A stretch of 64,000 nt of DNA from Bifidobacterium criceti (GCF_002286935.1 NZ_MVOH01000007.1:115103-179102), one strand, 5' to 3'. Numbered from the stretch's first letter, positions 29,346-39,201 are shown. Notes: generated by a model from the sequence alone, not told the origin. Translations and numbers: made by a program.

Positions 29346-30557
29346 ATGAGTAACGGATTCGACGATTTCTACGCCATCATCCCCGCAGGCGGCACCGGTA
29401 CGCGCCTGTGGCCGCTGAGCCGCGAAGGCAAACCGAAATTCCTCTTCGACCTGCTCGGCCAAGGGCGTACGCTCATCCAGACGACATTCGACCGTCTCGC
29501 CGCGATATGCGGCATCGACCACGTCTGCATCAGCACAGGGGAACGCCACGTCGCCGCCATACGCGAACAGCTGCCGGAAGTGAGCGCCGAACACATCTTC
29601 GCCGAACCGACACCACGTGATTCGACCGCGGCGATCGCGCTCGCGACGGCCGTGCTGATGCGTCGTCACGGCGACGACATCATCGTCGGATCGTTCGCGG
29701 CTGACCATGTCATCCGCGGCAAACTCGCGTTCATCGAAGCGGTGCGCCAAGCCGTGCAGACGGCGCGCGCGGGCTATGTGACGACGATCGGCATCGCCGC
29801 GTCGCGCCCGTCGACGGCGTTCGGCTACATCCACGAAGGCGAATCGCTCGCCGCGCAGATCGAGGACGCGCCCGATGCGACACTCGTCGAACGGTTCGTC
29901 GAAAAACCGAACGCCGTGACGGCGCAGGCGTATCTGTCGACGGGGGAATACCGTTGGAACGCGGGCATGTTCGTCATGCGCGCAAGCGTCCTCATGGACC
30001 ATCTGCACAAGGAGAAGCCGCGTCTCGCGCGCGCGATCGACGCGATCGCCGACGCGATCGTCGACGACGACCGCGCGTACGCGGCGGCCGTCGACGCCGC
30101 ACGCGCACGCGGCGAGAACGCGCGCGAAACGGTGCACCGTGAGGACTTCGACGAGCACCGCGACGCGGCGATGGCGAAACACTGGCCGTCGATGGAGAAG
30201 ATCGCGTTCGACTATGCGGTCGCCGAACCACTCTCCGTCGAAGGCGGCGTCGCGATGATCCCCGGAGATTTCGGATGGGACGACATCGGCGACTTCAATT
30301 CGGTCGCCGCGCTGCTGCCAAGCGTCGACGAACGCAACAACAAAGTGCTCGGATCGGTCGACGATGTATCGATGCTCGATTCGGCGGGCGACGTGATCGT
30401 GCCCGAAGGAGGGCGCACGATCGCGCTCCTCGGCGTCAACGACATGGTCGTCGTCGACACCGACGACGCGCTGCTCATCGCGCCACGCGCGCGCAGCCAG
30501 GAAGTCAAATCGATCGTCAAACATCTTGCGGAATCGGGATACGAGGAACTGCTGTAG
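29346..30557 (+). CDS. manC: Mannose-1-phosphate guanylyltransferase
   Basis: Starting at ATG 29346 (MSNGFDDFYAIIPAGGTGTR), 403 residues. It makes GDP-mannose from mannose-1-phosphate and GTP. The nucleotidyltransferase motif is GGTGTRLWPLSREGKPKF (residues 14-31), with FVEKPN and RWNAGMFVMRAS further on and GDFGWDDIGDF near the end. There is no C-terminal phosphomannose isomerase domain. An in-frame ATG 9 bases earlier is an alternative start; neither has a strong ribosome site. GDP-mannose would feed cell-wall glycans or capsule. Confidence 0.9.
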   Translation: MSNGFDDFYAIIPAGGTGTRLWPLSREGKPKFLFDLLGQGRTLIQTTFDRLAAICGIDHVCISTGERHVAAIREQLPEVSAEHIFAEPTPRDSTAAIALATAVLMRRHGDDIIVGSFAADHVIRGKLAFIEAVRQAVQTARAGYVTTIGIAASRPSTAFGYIHEGESLAAQIEDAPDATLVERFVEKPNAVTAQAYLSTGEYRWNAGMFVMRASVLMDHLHKEKPRLARAIDAIADAIVDDDRAYAAAVDAARARGENARETVHREDFDEHRDAAMAKHWPSMEKIAFDYAVAEPLSVEGGVAMIPGDFGWDDIGDFNSVAALLPSVDERNNKVLGSVDDVSMLDSAGDVIVPEGGRTIALLGVNDMVVVDTDDALLIAPRARSQEVKSIVKHLAESGYEELL

Positions 30558-30578
30558 TATCCACGTGCACGAATGCGG

Positions 30579-30624
30579 CGGCGGTGTGCCGCGGTTCCCG
30601 GGAACCGCGGCACACCGCCGTTTT
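30579..30624 (+). terminator. Perfect 42-bp palindromic terminator after manC
   Basis: CGGCGGTGTGCCGCGGTTCC plus C (30579-30599) is the exact reverse complement of 30600-30620, with no loop bases, and is followed by TTTTC. It lies 22 bases after the manC stop. As DNA it could extrude a cruciform; as RNA it is a very stable terminator. Confidence 0.9.
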
Positions 30625-30832
30625 CATGGTTAACGTCGTTAAACAATGGGACGTCGCACAATGTTCGTGCGGACGTCTTCGCGGGAAGGCGGCGAAGTCC
30701 GCCCGACTGTCTTCTTTCGTGAGTAGTGTGAAAGAGCTGTGAAGCGTGCAAACGTATGCCGAAACGACGGCGGCGTGACGCGGCGCCCTCGCTGCATGCG
30801 CTTCGCACACGATGATGATGAAAGGACCAACA

Positions 30833-32530
30833 ATGGCAATCAATCCTCCAGTTGACGCCACCCAGACCGAGGCATGGGCCAAGCTGCAGCGTCACTACGA
30901 CGAGATGCAGGCCGAAGGCGCCGACCTCAAGAAGTGGTTCGCCGAGGACGAGAACCGCGTGGATGCGCTGTCCTTCGACGCGGGCACGCTGCACTTCGAT
31001 CTTTCCAAGAACCTGATCAAGCCGGAAACGCTCAAGCTGTTCGCCGAACTCGCCGACGAAGTCAAGCTCGCCGAGCGCACCGAGCAGATGTACACGGGTG
31101 TGCACATCAACAACACCGAGGACCGCGCCGTGCTGCACACCGCGCTGCGCCGCCCGGTCGAAGACGAAGGCAAGTACATCGTCGACGGCCAGGACACCGT
31201 CAAGGACGTGCGTGAGACGCTCGACCGCATGTACGCGTTCGCCGAGCAGGTCCGCAAGGGCGAGTGGAAGGGCGTCACCGGCAAGGAGATCGAGACCGTC
31301 GTCAACATCGGCATTGGCGGCTCCGACCTCGGCCCCGTCATGGCGTACGAAGCGCTCAAGCCGTACGCGGACGCCGGCATCAAGGCGCGCTACGTCTCCA
31401 ACATCGACCCGAACGACATCGCCGAGAAAACAAAGGACCTCGACCCGGAGACGACGCTCTTCGTCGTCGTCTCGAAGACCTTCGGCACGCTCGAGACGCT
31501 GACGAACGCGCGTGAGGCGCGCGCATGGCTCCTCGAGGAACTCCAGGCGTCCGGCGCAATCGACGGCACCGCGGAAAAGAACGCGGAAGCAGTCGAAAAG
31601 CACTTCGTCGCCGTCTCGACGAACCTCGAACGCGTCAAGGAATTCGGCATCGACCCGCAGAACGCGTTCGGCTTCTGGGATTGGGTCGGCGGCCGCTACT
31701 CCGTCGACTCCGCGGTCGGCCTCACCCTCGCGATCGTCTTCGGACCCGCCCGTTTCGAGGAGTTCCTCAACGGCTTCCACCAGATCGACGAATACTTCAA
31801 GAACACGCCGTTCGAGAAGAACGTCGTCGTGCTCATGGGCATGCTCAACGTCTGGTACCGCAACTTCTACAAGGTCGCGTCCCACGCGGTGCTCCCGTAC
31901 GACCAGTACCTGCACCGCTTCCCGGCGTACCTCCAGCAGCTCACGATGGAATCGAACGGCAAGTCCGTGCGCTGGGACGGCACCCCGGTGACGACCGAGA
32001 CCGGCGAGATCTTCTGGGGCGAACCGGGCACGAACGGACAGCACGCGTTCTTCCAGCTCATCCACCAGGGCACGCAGCTGATCCCGGCCGACTTCATCGC
32101 GTTCGCGAACACGCCGAACCCGCTCAAGGACGGCGACCAGGACATGCACGAACTGCTCCTCGGCAACTACTTCGCGCAGACGAAGGCGCTCGCGTTCGGC
32201 AAGACCGCGGACGAAGTGCGCGCGGAAGGCACGCCTGAGGACATCGTCCCGGCGCGCGTGTTCACCGGCAACCGTCCGACGACGTCGATCATGGGCGTGC
32301 GCCTCGACCCGTTCGCGCTCGGCGAGCTCATCGCGCTCTACGAGCACATCACGTTCGTCGAAGGCACCGTGTGGGGCCTCGATTCCTACGACCAGTGGGG
32401 CGTCGAACTCGGCAAGCAGCTCGCGAAGGAAATCACCCCCGCGATCTCGCAGAATGACGAAGCCCTCGCCGCGCAGGATGCGTCGACGCGCAGCCTCATC
32501 AACTTCTACCGCAAGGTGCGCGAGTTCTGA
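30833..32530 (+). CDS. pgi: Glucose-6-phosphate isomerase
   Basis: The ATG at 30833 follows AAAGGA ([20 protein letters not shown]); 565 residues. It interconverts glucose-6-phosphate and fructose-6-phosphate, the entry to the bifid shunt in bifidobacteria. The SIS-domain fold carries [68 protein letters not shown] and the second signature [20 protein letters not shown] plus [12 protein letters not shown]. Codons here are more uniformly C/G-ending than in neighbours, consistent with high expression. Confidence 0.97.
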   Translation: MAINPPVDATQTEAWAKLQRHYDEMQAEGADLKKWFAEDENRVDALSFDAGTLHFDLSKNLIKPETLKLFAELADEVKLAERTEQMYTGVHINNTEDRAVLHTALRRPVEDEGKYIVDGQDTVKDVRETLDRMYAFAEQVRKGEWKGVTGKEIETVVNIGIGGSDLGPVMAYEALKPYADAGIKARYVSNIDPNDIAEKTKDLDPETTLFVVVSKTFGTLETLTNAREARAWLLEELQASGAIDGTAEKNAEAVEKHFVAVSTNLERVKEFGIDPQNAFGFWDWVGGRYSVDSAVGLTLAIVFGPARFEEFLNGFHQIDEYFKNTPFEKNVVVLMGMLNVWYRNFYKVASHAVLPYDQYLHRFPAYLQQLTMESNGKSVRWDGTPVTTETGEIFWGEPGTNGQHAFFQLIHQGTQLIPADFIAFANTPNPLKDGDQDMHELLLGNYFAQTKALAFGKTADEVRAEGTPEDIVPARVFTGNRPTTSIMGVRLDPFALGELIALYEHITFVEGTVWGLDSYDQWGVELGKQLAKEITPAISQNDEALAAQDASTRSLINFYRKVREF

Positions 32531-32594
32531 TCGTACGGTGACTGCCGCGCGCAGAGCGCCGTGGTGATTGCTGCGCGCTGGCCATTGTGATTAC

Positions 32595-32631
32595 GGGGTG
32601 CATGGTCCGATGGGACCGTGCACCCCTTTTT
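32595..32631 (+). terminator. Intrinsic terminator after pgi
   Basis: GGGGTGCATGGTCC (32595-32608) pairs with GGACCGTGCACCCC (32613-32626) with one wobble, followed by TTTTT. It lies 65 bases after the pgi stop. Confidence 0.9.
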
Positions 32632-32735
32632 GTGTGGCTGTTGTCGGCGGCGGTGCCGCAGTGTGCGGCCGTTTGCGGTGGTTGCGTGGCTGTTGTCGGC
32701 GGCGGTGCCGCGAAGTGCAGCCGTAGATGACGCAC
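32632..32735. repeat. Family B array, 2 units
   Basis: Two units of about 51 bases, each GTGGCTGTTGTCGGCGGCGG, then TGCCGCA/G, TGTGCGGCCGT, directly after the pgi terminator and before the rplS promoter region. Confidence 0.85.
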
Positions 32736-32946
32736 ACAAATCTTGTTCCACGGTTGTATGTACAATTTTGGACGTTGTGCCGATGGGTGGGGTGCCGCAT
32801 AACCCCGCGCATCATCAGGTCCAGCCGAACGTGACTTTCGGCGGATCGGCAGACCGCGGAACAGGTCGTTCCGCGAAACCAGGCGTCCGCGAGCGCGCGA
32901 CGCCCCAACCACTGCGCTGATATGCGGCAGCGAGCGAGGAACAATC

Positions 32947-33312
32947 ATGGTTAACGCTATCGAAGCATTCGACGCCAAGCACATGAAGCCGGCCGACGAG
33001 ATCCCGGCGTTCCGTCCGGGCGACACCGTCGACGTGAACGTGAAGATCAAGGAAGGCAACAACTCCCGTATCCAGACCTTCACCGGTGTGGTGATCGCGC
33101 GTCAGGGCGCGGGCGTTCGCGAGACCTTCGTCGTGCGCAAGATCAGCTTCGGCACCGGCGTTGAGCGCCGCTTCCCGCTGCACTCCCCGGCGATCGATTC
33201 GATCAAGCTCGTCCGCCGTGGCCGCGTGCGCCGCGCGAAGCTGTACTACCTGCGCAACCTGCGCGGTAAGGCCGCCCGCATCGTCGAGCGCCGCGACAAC
33301 TCCGCGAAGTGA
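32947..33312 (+). CDS. rplS: 50S ribosomal protein L19
   Basis: The 121-residue protein starts [20 protein letters not shown] behind GAGGAACA. It has [40 protein letters not shown] and [20 protein letters not shown], the SH3-like L19 core at the subunit interface. A GTG-rich leader of about 210 bases separates it from family B repeats; it has its own terminator. Confidence 0.97.
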   Translation: MVNAIEAFDAKHMKPADEIPAFRPGDTVDVNVKIKEGNNSRIQTFTGVVIARQGAGVRETFVVRKISFGTGVERRFPLHSPAIDSIKLVRRGRVRRAKLYYLRNLRGKAARIVERRDNSAK

Positions 33313-33366
33313 GTGCGGTGACGACCGCGTCACGCCTATAGCGTACGCGGGTGTGCACAGTCGTCG

Positions 33367-33402
33367 AGGATCCGTGGATTACCACGGGTCCTTTTGTTTT
33401 TC
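33367..33402 (+). terminator. Intrinsic terminator after rplS
   Basis: AGGATCCGTGG (33367-33377) pairs with CCACGGGTCCT (33382-33392), loop ATTA, followed by TTTTGTTTTT. Lies 55 bases after the rplS stop. Confidence 0.92.
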
Positions 33403-33567
33403 GACACACACGATGGAACATCCGATATCGACGATGATTGGTTTGTGATGAGCTGGTGAGGGCGGCGTACGCTTATGCAAGCGGTGTCATACAATGACGT
33501 ACAGCGTATCCGCGGCAACCGTTTGCGGATACGGGAGCACGGCAGCCAACAGTCAGGAGCGTCATTC

Positions 33568-34308
33568 ATGCGCGCGTACAACGATTCTTCCGTCGGCGAT
33601 ACGCAGTCCCCGGACACGCATACGCAGGCGAAGGGCGGCGTCGGCCACGATGATGTCCGGAACGCACGCCATTCCGACCAACCCAAACCGGACGCGAAGT
33701 TCACGTTGAAGGATTTCCTGTTGTGGTGCGCGCTGCCGATTGCGATCGTTGTCGTATTACGTGTGTTCCTGTTCGGTATGTACGTCATTCCGTCGAGGTC
33801 GATGGAGGACACGATCCTTCCCGGCGACCGCGTCGTGACGACGAAACTCACGCCGCGCATCACGAAACTCAAACGTGGTGACATCGTTGTATTCAAGGAT
33901 CCCGCGCATTGGCTCGCGGACGAACAGACGACGTTCTCAAGCGACTATCTCATCAAACGGCTCATCGGTTTGCCCGGCGACATCGTCGAATGTGACGGCA
34001 ACGGTGCGCCCGTCGTCATCAACGGTGTCTCGATTGACGAAACGTCCTACATCAAACCCGGAACCGAACCGAGTGCGTTCCCGTTCAAAGTGACCGTGAC
34101 ACCGGGACACGTGTTCGTAATGGGTGACAATCGTTCGAATTCCGCGGATTCCCGATACCATCAGAACGATGGTGACAACGGGCTTGTGCCGATGAGCGAC
34201 ATCGTCGGCGTCGCGTTCGCGCGCTACTGGCCGCTCAACCGGATCGGTTGGCTGAGCGCGCACCATGACGTGTTCGCGGACGTGCCGTCGCGCGCGACGA
34301 AGGAATAG
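33568..34308 (+). CDS. lepB: Signal peptidase I
   Basis: The ATG at 33568 follows AGGAG, giving 246 residues. A cytosolic N-terminal stretch of about 50 residues precedes one membrane helix (FLLWCALPIAIVVVLRVFLFGMYV). The catalytic Ser is in YVIPSRSMEDTILPGDRVV and the Lys in DYLIKRLIGLPGDIVE; later boxes HVFVMGDNRSNSADSRYH complete the family pattern. It removes signal peptides of Sec and Tat substrates on the outer membrane face. It lies between rplS and rnhB, the usual neighbourhood. Confidence 0.95.
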   Translation: MRAYNDSSVGDTQSPDTHTQAKGGVGHDDVRNARHSDQPKPDAKFTLKDFLLWCALPIAIVVVLRVFLFGMYVIPSRSMEDTILPGDRVVTTKLTPRITKLKRGDIVVFKDPAHWLADEQTTFSSDYLIKRLIGLPGDIVECDGNGAPVVINGVSIDETSYIKPGTEPSAFPFKVTVTPGHVFVMGDNRSNSADSRYHQNDGDNGLVPMSDIVGVAFARYWPLNRIGWLSAHHDVFADVPSRATKE

Positions 34309-34386
34309 GCAAGTCGTCGGCGTGCGAAGCGTCGGTTGTGGCCATGCCGCGCACGACGAAGGAAGAGGTTGGAAAGAGGACGACCC

Positions 34387-35094
34387 ATGAGCATTTCCAC
34401 AGTGCCCACGTTTGCGCTCGAAGAGCGGCTCGCGGCGGATGGATACGATGTCATCGTCGGCTTCGACGAAGTGGGACGCGGCGCGCTCGCGGGACCCGTC
34501 ATGGTCGGCGCGGCCGCGTTTCGCGTGGAACACCTCGCGCACGCGCAACAGACGATACCGCACTATCTCGCGGATTCGAAAATGCTCACCGAACGCCGCC
34601 GCGAAGCGTTGTATGAACCGCTCAAGGCATGGGTCGACGCGTACGCGGTCGGCGCGGCGACGAATGAGGAGATTGACGCGTGGGGCATCGCGCACGCGCT
34701 CGGTGTGGCGGCGCTGCGCGCGCTCGACGCCGTCGAACGCGAACTCGGCGTTGGTGCGGCGGAAGATGCGCACGTGCGCGTCGGCGCGATCCTCGACGGA
34801 CCGCACGACTACATCACGAAAACACTCGGCACATTCGAAGCGCCGCCCGTACCGGTGCCCGCACACGTCATCACACAAGTCAAAGGCGATCAGCGGTGCT
34901 GCTCGGTAGCCGCAGCCGCCGTGCTCGCGAAAGTGACCCGTGACCGGCTCATGGTCGCGCTCGCGGACGAACATCCGCAGTATGCGCGCTACGGGTGGGC
35001 GAACAACAAAGGGTACGGTTCGCAGGCGCACCGCGCGGCGATCGCCGAATACGGCCCGAGCGACCTGCACCGCGTCACCTGGAAGCTGACGTGA
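34387..35094 (+). CDS. rnhB: Ribonuclease HII
   Basis: From ATG 34387 the product is 235 residues. It removes ribonucleotides and RNA from RNA-DNA hybrids. The metal-binding motif VIVGFDEVGRGALAGPVMVG is near residue 20, LADSKMLTERRREAL follows, and QVKGDQRCCSVAAAAVLAKVTRDR plus YGWANNKGYGSQAHRAA form the C-terminal half. A weak GAGG lies 9-10 bases upstream. Confidence 0.95.
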   Translation: MSISTVPTFALEERLAADGYDVIVGFDEVGRGALAGPVMVGAAAFRVEHLAHAQQTIPHYLADSKMLTERRREALYEPLKAWVDAYAVGAATNEEIDAWGIAHALGVAALRALDAVERELGVGAAEDAHVRVGAILDGPHDYITKTLGTFEAPPVPVPAHVITQVKGDQRCCSVAAAAVLAKVTRDRLMVALADEHPQYARYGWANNKGYGSQAHRAAIAEYGPSDLHRVTWKLT

Positions 35095-35220
35095 GCGTGT
35101 GGACGTAATCAGCGGCAGTGCCGCAAGGTGCAGCTGTCTGTGGTGTGTTCGCGGACGTAGTTGGCGGCGATGCCGCGGAGCGGTACGGTGAGACACGTGT
35201 GAGCGTACCGGAGTGCGGAA
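35093..35220. repeat. Mixed family B (2 units) and family A palindrome
   Basis: Two family B units (GGACGTAATCAGCGGCAGTG then CCGCA; GGACGTAGTTGGCGGCGATG then CCGC) merge directly into a family A palindrome (AGCGGTACGGT...AGCGTACCGGAGTGCGGAA). This junction of two families in the rnhB-ABC gap suggests both belong to one kind of element. Confidence 0.8.
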
Positions 35221-35347
35221 ATATCGCGTATGTGATGGCGGGGGATTGCGCGTATCATCCGTAAGGCTGAGTCGGCGGTGCGCGGCGCGCGTAATTCATC
35301 CTGATGCATGATGTCGCGCGCACGACGACGCTCATATCTTGGCAACC

Positions 35348-36265
35348 ATGAACGATACGAACACACCACGATATTTCGGCCAGGGCATGCGTGCGGCGGC
35401 CAACGGCGGCACCGTGCAGCAGACGACGGATTCCGCGCGGAGCGCACACGCTGAGCGCACCGCGCGGACGTCGCAAGGTGCGCCGACGCCAGTGCTTCAC
35501 GGCATCGACCTCGTCATGGACTACAACGCGACGTCCCACAGCACCATCCAGCCGGGGCAGCCGCCGGCGCTCAACCATGCGAATTTCCTCGTAGGCGAAG
35601 GCGAGCGTGTCGCGATCATGGGACCGTCCGGTTCGGGCAAATCGACGCTTCTGCACGTGCTCGCGGGCATCACGAAACCGACGACGGGGCGTGTGATGTT
35701 CCGTGGTGCTGACATCGATCGCATATCCGAGGCCGACCGCACACGGTTGCGTCGCCACGCGTTCGGTTTCGTCTTCCAATCCGGCCAGCTGCTGCCGGAA
35801 CTGCCGGCCGTCGAGAACGTCGCGCTCCCGCTCATGCTTTCCGGCATGCCGTACAGCGAGGCGACGAACCACGCGGTCATGTGGCTCGAACGCATCGGGC
35901 TGCGCCAGCTGATCTTCAGCCGTCCGGGCGAGATGAGCGGCGGCCAGATGCAACGCGTCGCGATCGCGCGCGCGTTGTGTGTGAACCCGGCGATCATCTT
36001 CGCCGACGAACCGACGGGCGCGCTCGACCAGAACACCGGACACGAGGTCATGAACCTGCTCATGGACGCCGCCGGCGCGAACAACGCGGCCGTCGTGCTC
36101 GTGACGCACGATCCGAACATCGCGCGCTATTGCGACCGCGTCGTCCATATGCGCGACGGCATCATCCTCGACGCATCGAACCGTCCGATGACGACCGCCG
36201 CAACCGTCGCACCCGCCACTGCCGCTTCCGCACTGCGCAATCCTTCGCAAGGAGTCGCACGATGA
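35348..36265 (+). CDS. ABC transporter ATP-binding protein (MacB/LolD type)
   Basis: About 305 residues from the ATG at 35348 (an ATG at 35339 is also in frame). A stretch of about 55 low-conservation residues precedes the ATPase domain. Walker A is GPSGSGKSTLL, the Q-loop is FVFQSGQLLPELPAVENVAL, the signature is MSGGQMQRVAIARALC, and Walker B is IIFADEPTGALDQNTG. This is the class that powers FtsX-like exporters of peptides, antimicrobials or lipoproteins. Its stop overlaps the permease start as ATGA. Confidence 0.9.
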   Translation: MNDTNTPRYFGQGMRAAANGGTVQQTTDSARSAHAERTARTSQGAPTPVLHGIDLVMDYNATSHSTIQPGQPPALNHANFLVGEGERVAIMGPSGSGKSTLLHVLAGITKPTTGRVMFRGADIDRISEADRTRLRRHAFGFVFQSGQLLPELPAVENVALPLMLSGMPYSEATNHAVMWLERIGLRQLIFSRPGEMSGGQMQRVAIARALCVNPAIIFADEPTGALDQNTGHEVMNLLMDAAGANNAAVVLVTHDPNIARYCDRVVHMRDGIILDASNRPMTTAATVAPATAASALRNPSQGVAR

Positions 36266-37839
36266 ACACGTTTGCGCTTTGGAGACTGTTCCACCGCAGT
36301 CCATTCGATCGTTCCGTGGGCAAACACGTCGACGTGAACGTCGCGGACGTCGCGAACGCCGTGGACGTGAACGTCGCGGATACGAATACTGCGAACGTTG
36401 CAGACGCGGCCGCCGCGAACGAGCATACGAATATTGCGAACGGCGCGAATTCCGCCGCGATACGCGTCCCCGCACACCGCGGCGGCGACGGCAACTTCGC
36501 CGGTTTGCTCGCGGTCATCGCGTTCGCCGCGGCGACCGCGATCTTCCTCACCGTCCTCGGCGGTCTCCACGGTTTCATCTGGCGCGCGTCGCCCGACCAT
36601 ACGATCGCGTGCTTCGCCGATGCCGCGAAGTGCACGTCACACGCCCACGTGAGCGACAACGCCGAGTTCTATGTGACGCTCGCGATGTTCGCGTGTGTGC
36701 TGCTCATCGTGCCGTTCACGACACTCGCGGGATCGGCCGCAAGACTCGCCGCGACACGTCGCGACGAGCGTCTCGCGACGCTGCGCCTCGTCGGTGCGAC
36801 GACCGCGCAGGTCACACGGCTCACCGCATTCGAAGCGGTCAGCCAGGCCGTGCTCGGCGCGCTCATCGGCATCGTCGGCTATTTCGCGATCATGCCGCTC
36901 ATCATGCTGCTCACGTTCGAAAACCGCCGATTCACATTCGAACAGCTGTGGGTCGGACCGCTCGCGTTGGTCGCGGCAGTCGTCGGCGTCGCGCTTCTCG
37001 CGCTCGTCTCCGCACTCCTGACGTTGCGGCGCGTCGCGATTACGCCGCTCGGCGTGAGCGCGCGCCAAGGTTCGTCGATGCCGAGCGGATGGCGCGCCGT
37101 CATCTTCGTCGTCGTATTGATCGGCGGTTTCATGATGCTCAACAGTCTGCAAATGTTCGCGAACGCGGATGTGATCGTCGTCTATGCAATCGTATTCGGC
37201 ATCATCGGCGGCTGTTTCATGCTGCTCAACCTCATCGGATCGTGGGTCGTTTCGACTGTCGCGAAAACGCGCGTTCGTCATCCGAAGAACGCTGCGGTCA
37301 TGGTGGGAATGCGCCGAATCCTCGACAATCCGAAGCGCGCATGGCGCAACGTCTCCGGCATCGCGCTCGCCGTGTTCATCGCAGGTGTCACGTCGGTGTG
37401 CGGTATGCTCGCGAGCGGTGAGAACGCGGACGCCGAATCGGTCATGATGATGCACGACATCTCCCTCGGCGGAACGCTCACGCTCGTGTTCGCCGCCGTC
37501 CTCGCCGCGGTCAGCTCAGGCATCATGCAGTCGGCGAGCGTATACGACCAGGCGAGCGAATACCACATGCTCATCCTTGAGGGCACCGACGCGCGCACAT
37601 TGCGCAGCGCGCGCTTCAGCGAAGTGCTCACGCCGCTCAACACCGTCATCATCGTCGCCGCCGGATGTTCGATGTTCCTCATGCTGCCGCTCATCGGTTC
37701 CGCACTCACAGCGCCCGCGGTGCTGCTGAGGTTCGTGTTCGGCATCGCGTTGTGCTATGCGCTCGTGAGCGTCGGCGCCGTGTGCGCGAACCGCACCGCC
37801 GCGCATCTCGACACCGTCAGCCGTCGTCGTGACGACTGA
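36262..37839 (+). CDS. ABC transporter permease (FtsX/MacB-like) with low-complexity N-terminus
   Basis: The ATG at 36262 overlaps the ATPase stop, giving 525 residues. Residues about 20-75 are a repetitive tract of Asp/Val/Asn/Ala (VDVNVADVANAVDVNVADTN), encoded by near-copies of GACGTGAACGTCGCGGA. After it come about eight to ten membrane helices in two FtsX-type blocks, including ARLAATRRDERLATLRLVGA and the later RRILDNPKRAWRNVSGIAL. Partner of the upstream ATPase. An open frame begins at 35881 but that part overlaps the ATPase and is not coding. Confidence 0.85.
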   Translation: MNTFALWRLFHRSPFDRSVGKHVDVNVADVANAVDVNVADTNTANVADAAAANEHTNIANGANSAAIRVPAHRGGDGNFAGLLAVIAFAAATAIFLTVLGGLHGFIWRASPDHTIACFADAAKCTSHAHVSDNAEFYVTLAMFACVLLIVPFTTLAGSAARLAATRRDERLATLRLVGATTAQVTRLTAFEAVSQAVLGALIGIVGYFAIMPLIMLLTFENRRFTFEQLWVGPLALVAAVVGVALLALVSALLTLRRVAITPLGVSARQGSSMPSGWRAVIFVVVLIGGFMMLNSLQMFANADVIVVYAIVFGIIGGCFMLLNLIGSWVVSTVAKTRVRHPKNAAVMVGMRRILDNPKRAWRNVSGIALAVFIAGVTSVCGMLASGENADAESVMMMHDISLGGTLTLVFAAVLAAVSSGIMQSASVYDQASEYHMLILEGTDARTLRSARFSEVLTPLNTVIIVAAGCSMFLMLPLIGSALTAPAVLLRFVFGIALCYALVSVGAVCANRTAAHLDTVSRRRDD

Positions 37840-37923
37840 GCGCGGGCGCGCATAGTGCAGGCGCGCTGCGTGGGCGGATGTCCACTTATGGGCGTGTCGT
37901 GCAAACGCACCCACGCGTGGCAA

Positions 37924-37963
37924 TTTTTGCGCGTGTCGTACAAACATACGACACGCGCAAAAA
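37924..37963. terminator. 17-bp perfect hairpin, T-flanked on both strands
   Basis: TTTTTGCGCGTGTCGTA (37924-37940) pairs perfectly with 37947-37963 around CAAACA. On the + strand it ends AAAAAGTTTTCG and on the minus strand AAAAATTGCC, so it can terminate in both directions. Confidence 0.75.
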
Positions 37964-38101
37964 GTTTTCGTCTATGTACGCGTGTGCGCGGATGTTCGGA
38001 ATCATGAGTTCATGGTCGTGCGCGGATGTGCTGCGCGGCGCAATGGTGCAGAGTGCAGATGTCAACTCTCGCGTGTGTCGCGCATATCTACACACGCCCG
38101 C

Positions 38102-38147
38102 CAATTTGTGCGCGTGTCTACTACGAATGCGACACGCGCACAAATTG
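38102..38147. terminator. Second 17-bp hairpin with the same arm motif
   Basis: CAATTTGTGCGCGTGTC (38102-38118) pairs perfectly with 38131-38147 around a 12-base loop. The GCGCGTGTC arm is shared with the hairpin at 37924, so the two are related units. Confidence 0.7.
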
Positions 38148-38256
38148 CGTGTCTCGTATCCGCATGGGGTACGTCCACGCGCCAGGTATATTGCGTCTGT
38201 TGCTGCCAATGTCTATCGCACGCGTATGCGCACGCATGCGAGACGTGCATGCACGC

Positions 38257-39201
38257 TCAGCTGAGGATCGCCGCGATGATCGCGATGAAAATCGGACTCG
38301 TCACCGTCGATACGAGGATGCCGTCGCGCGCGAACGTGAGGCCCACATTGTAGCGTGCGGCGTAATTGTAGACGTTCTGTCCCGTCGGCAGCGCCGCGAG
38401 CACGACGCACGCGTACAGCACAGGGCCGCGGAAGCCCATGACGAAGTACGCGAGCAGGAACGCGATGATCGGCATGACCACGTTCTTGAGGACGGCGACC
38501 GTGACGATTGCGGGGCGGTTGCTCTTGTTCTGCATCGGTTTCGTGCCGTGGAGCGACATGCCGAACGCCATCAGGATCATCGGGACCGCCGACGCGCCAA
38601 TCATACTGATTGGATTGCGGATGAAATCAGGCACGATTGCAAATCCGAATTTCGTATTGAGAATCGATACGACAATGCCAAGCAGCGAACCAATAAGCAG
38701 CGGCTGATGCAGCGGTTGTTTGAGAATTGATTTCGCGGAAACCTGACCTTTTGTCGTCACGTCGAGCACCGTGAGTCCGATTGGTGTGAACACCGCCTGC
38801 TGCATGACGAGGATCGGTGCGACGAGTGCAGGGTTGCCGAGAATGTATGTCGCGATTGGCAGTCCGATGTTATTCGAATTGAGATAGAGGGAGTTGAGGA
38901 CACCAATCGTGGCGTCCGGCGCCTTCAAATGGAAGAAGAACGCGTTCAGGATAAGGAAGACGACACCCACAGCGAGTGCGGAGAAAAATGCGACGAAAAT
39001 CGACGGATGGAAGATTTCATTCATCTTCTCATCGGCGAGAATATCGAACATCAGGCACGGGCTCGCGACGAAGAAACTGAGACGGTTGAGCACATATTGC
39101 GCCTGGGGGCCGCCGATCTGCATGCGCGCGGCGACGTAGCCGACCGCGATCACGATGCCGATGACGCAGAATCCTTCCATCGCGCTGATCAAGCCCGTCA
39201 T
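38257..39201 (-). CDS. AEC-family transporter
   Basis: The ATG at 39201 is behind AAGGAGCGTC; 314 residues. Ten hydrophobic segments in two repeats: AMEGFCVIGIVIAVGYVAA, RLSFFVASPCLMFDILAD, SNNIGLPIATYILGNPALVAP, then AVPMILMAFGMSLHGTK and VLAALPTGQNVYNYAARYNV, the typical AEC broken-helix motif (LPTGQNVYNYA). Resembles malate-permease-type AEC carriers. Substrate unknown. Confidence 0.85.
   Translation of the reverse strand: MTGLISAMEGFCVIGIVIAVGYVAARMQIGGPQAQYVLNRLSFFVASPCLMFDILADEKMNEIFHPSIFVAFFSALAVGVVFLILNAFFFHLKAPDATIGVLNSLYLNSNNIGLPIATYILGNPALVAPILVMQQAVFTPIGLTVLDVTTKGQVSAKSILKQPLHQPLLIGSLLGIVVSILNTKFGFAIVPDFIRNPISMIGASAVPMILMAFGMSLHGTKPMQNKSNRPAIVTVAVLKNVVMPIIAFLLAYFVMGFRGPVLYACVVLAALPTGQNVYNYAARYNVGLTFARDGILVSTVTSPIFIAIIAAILS

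Larger units (their letters stand above)
37840..38256. other. Convergent intergenic region holding two twin hairpins
   Basis: 417 bases with no convincing gene lie between the ABC permease stop and the AEC transporter stop. They hold two related long hairpins (listed separately) and several partial copies of the GCGCGTGTCGT motif, for example at 37895 and 38075. Confidence 0.6.

Noticed and set aside
35881..36261. Longer start of the ABC permease
   Set aside because: It is an out-of-frame shadow of the ATPase gene; the ATGA overlap at 36262 is the natural start.
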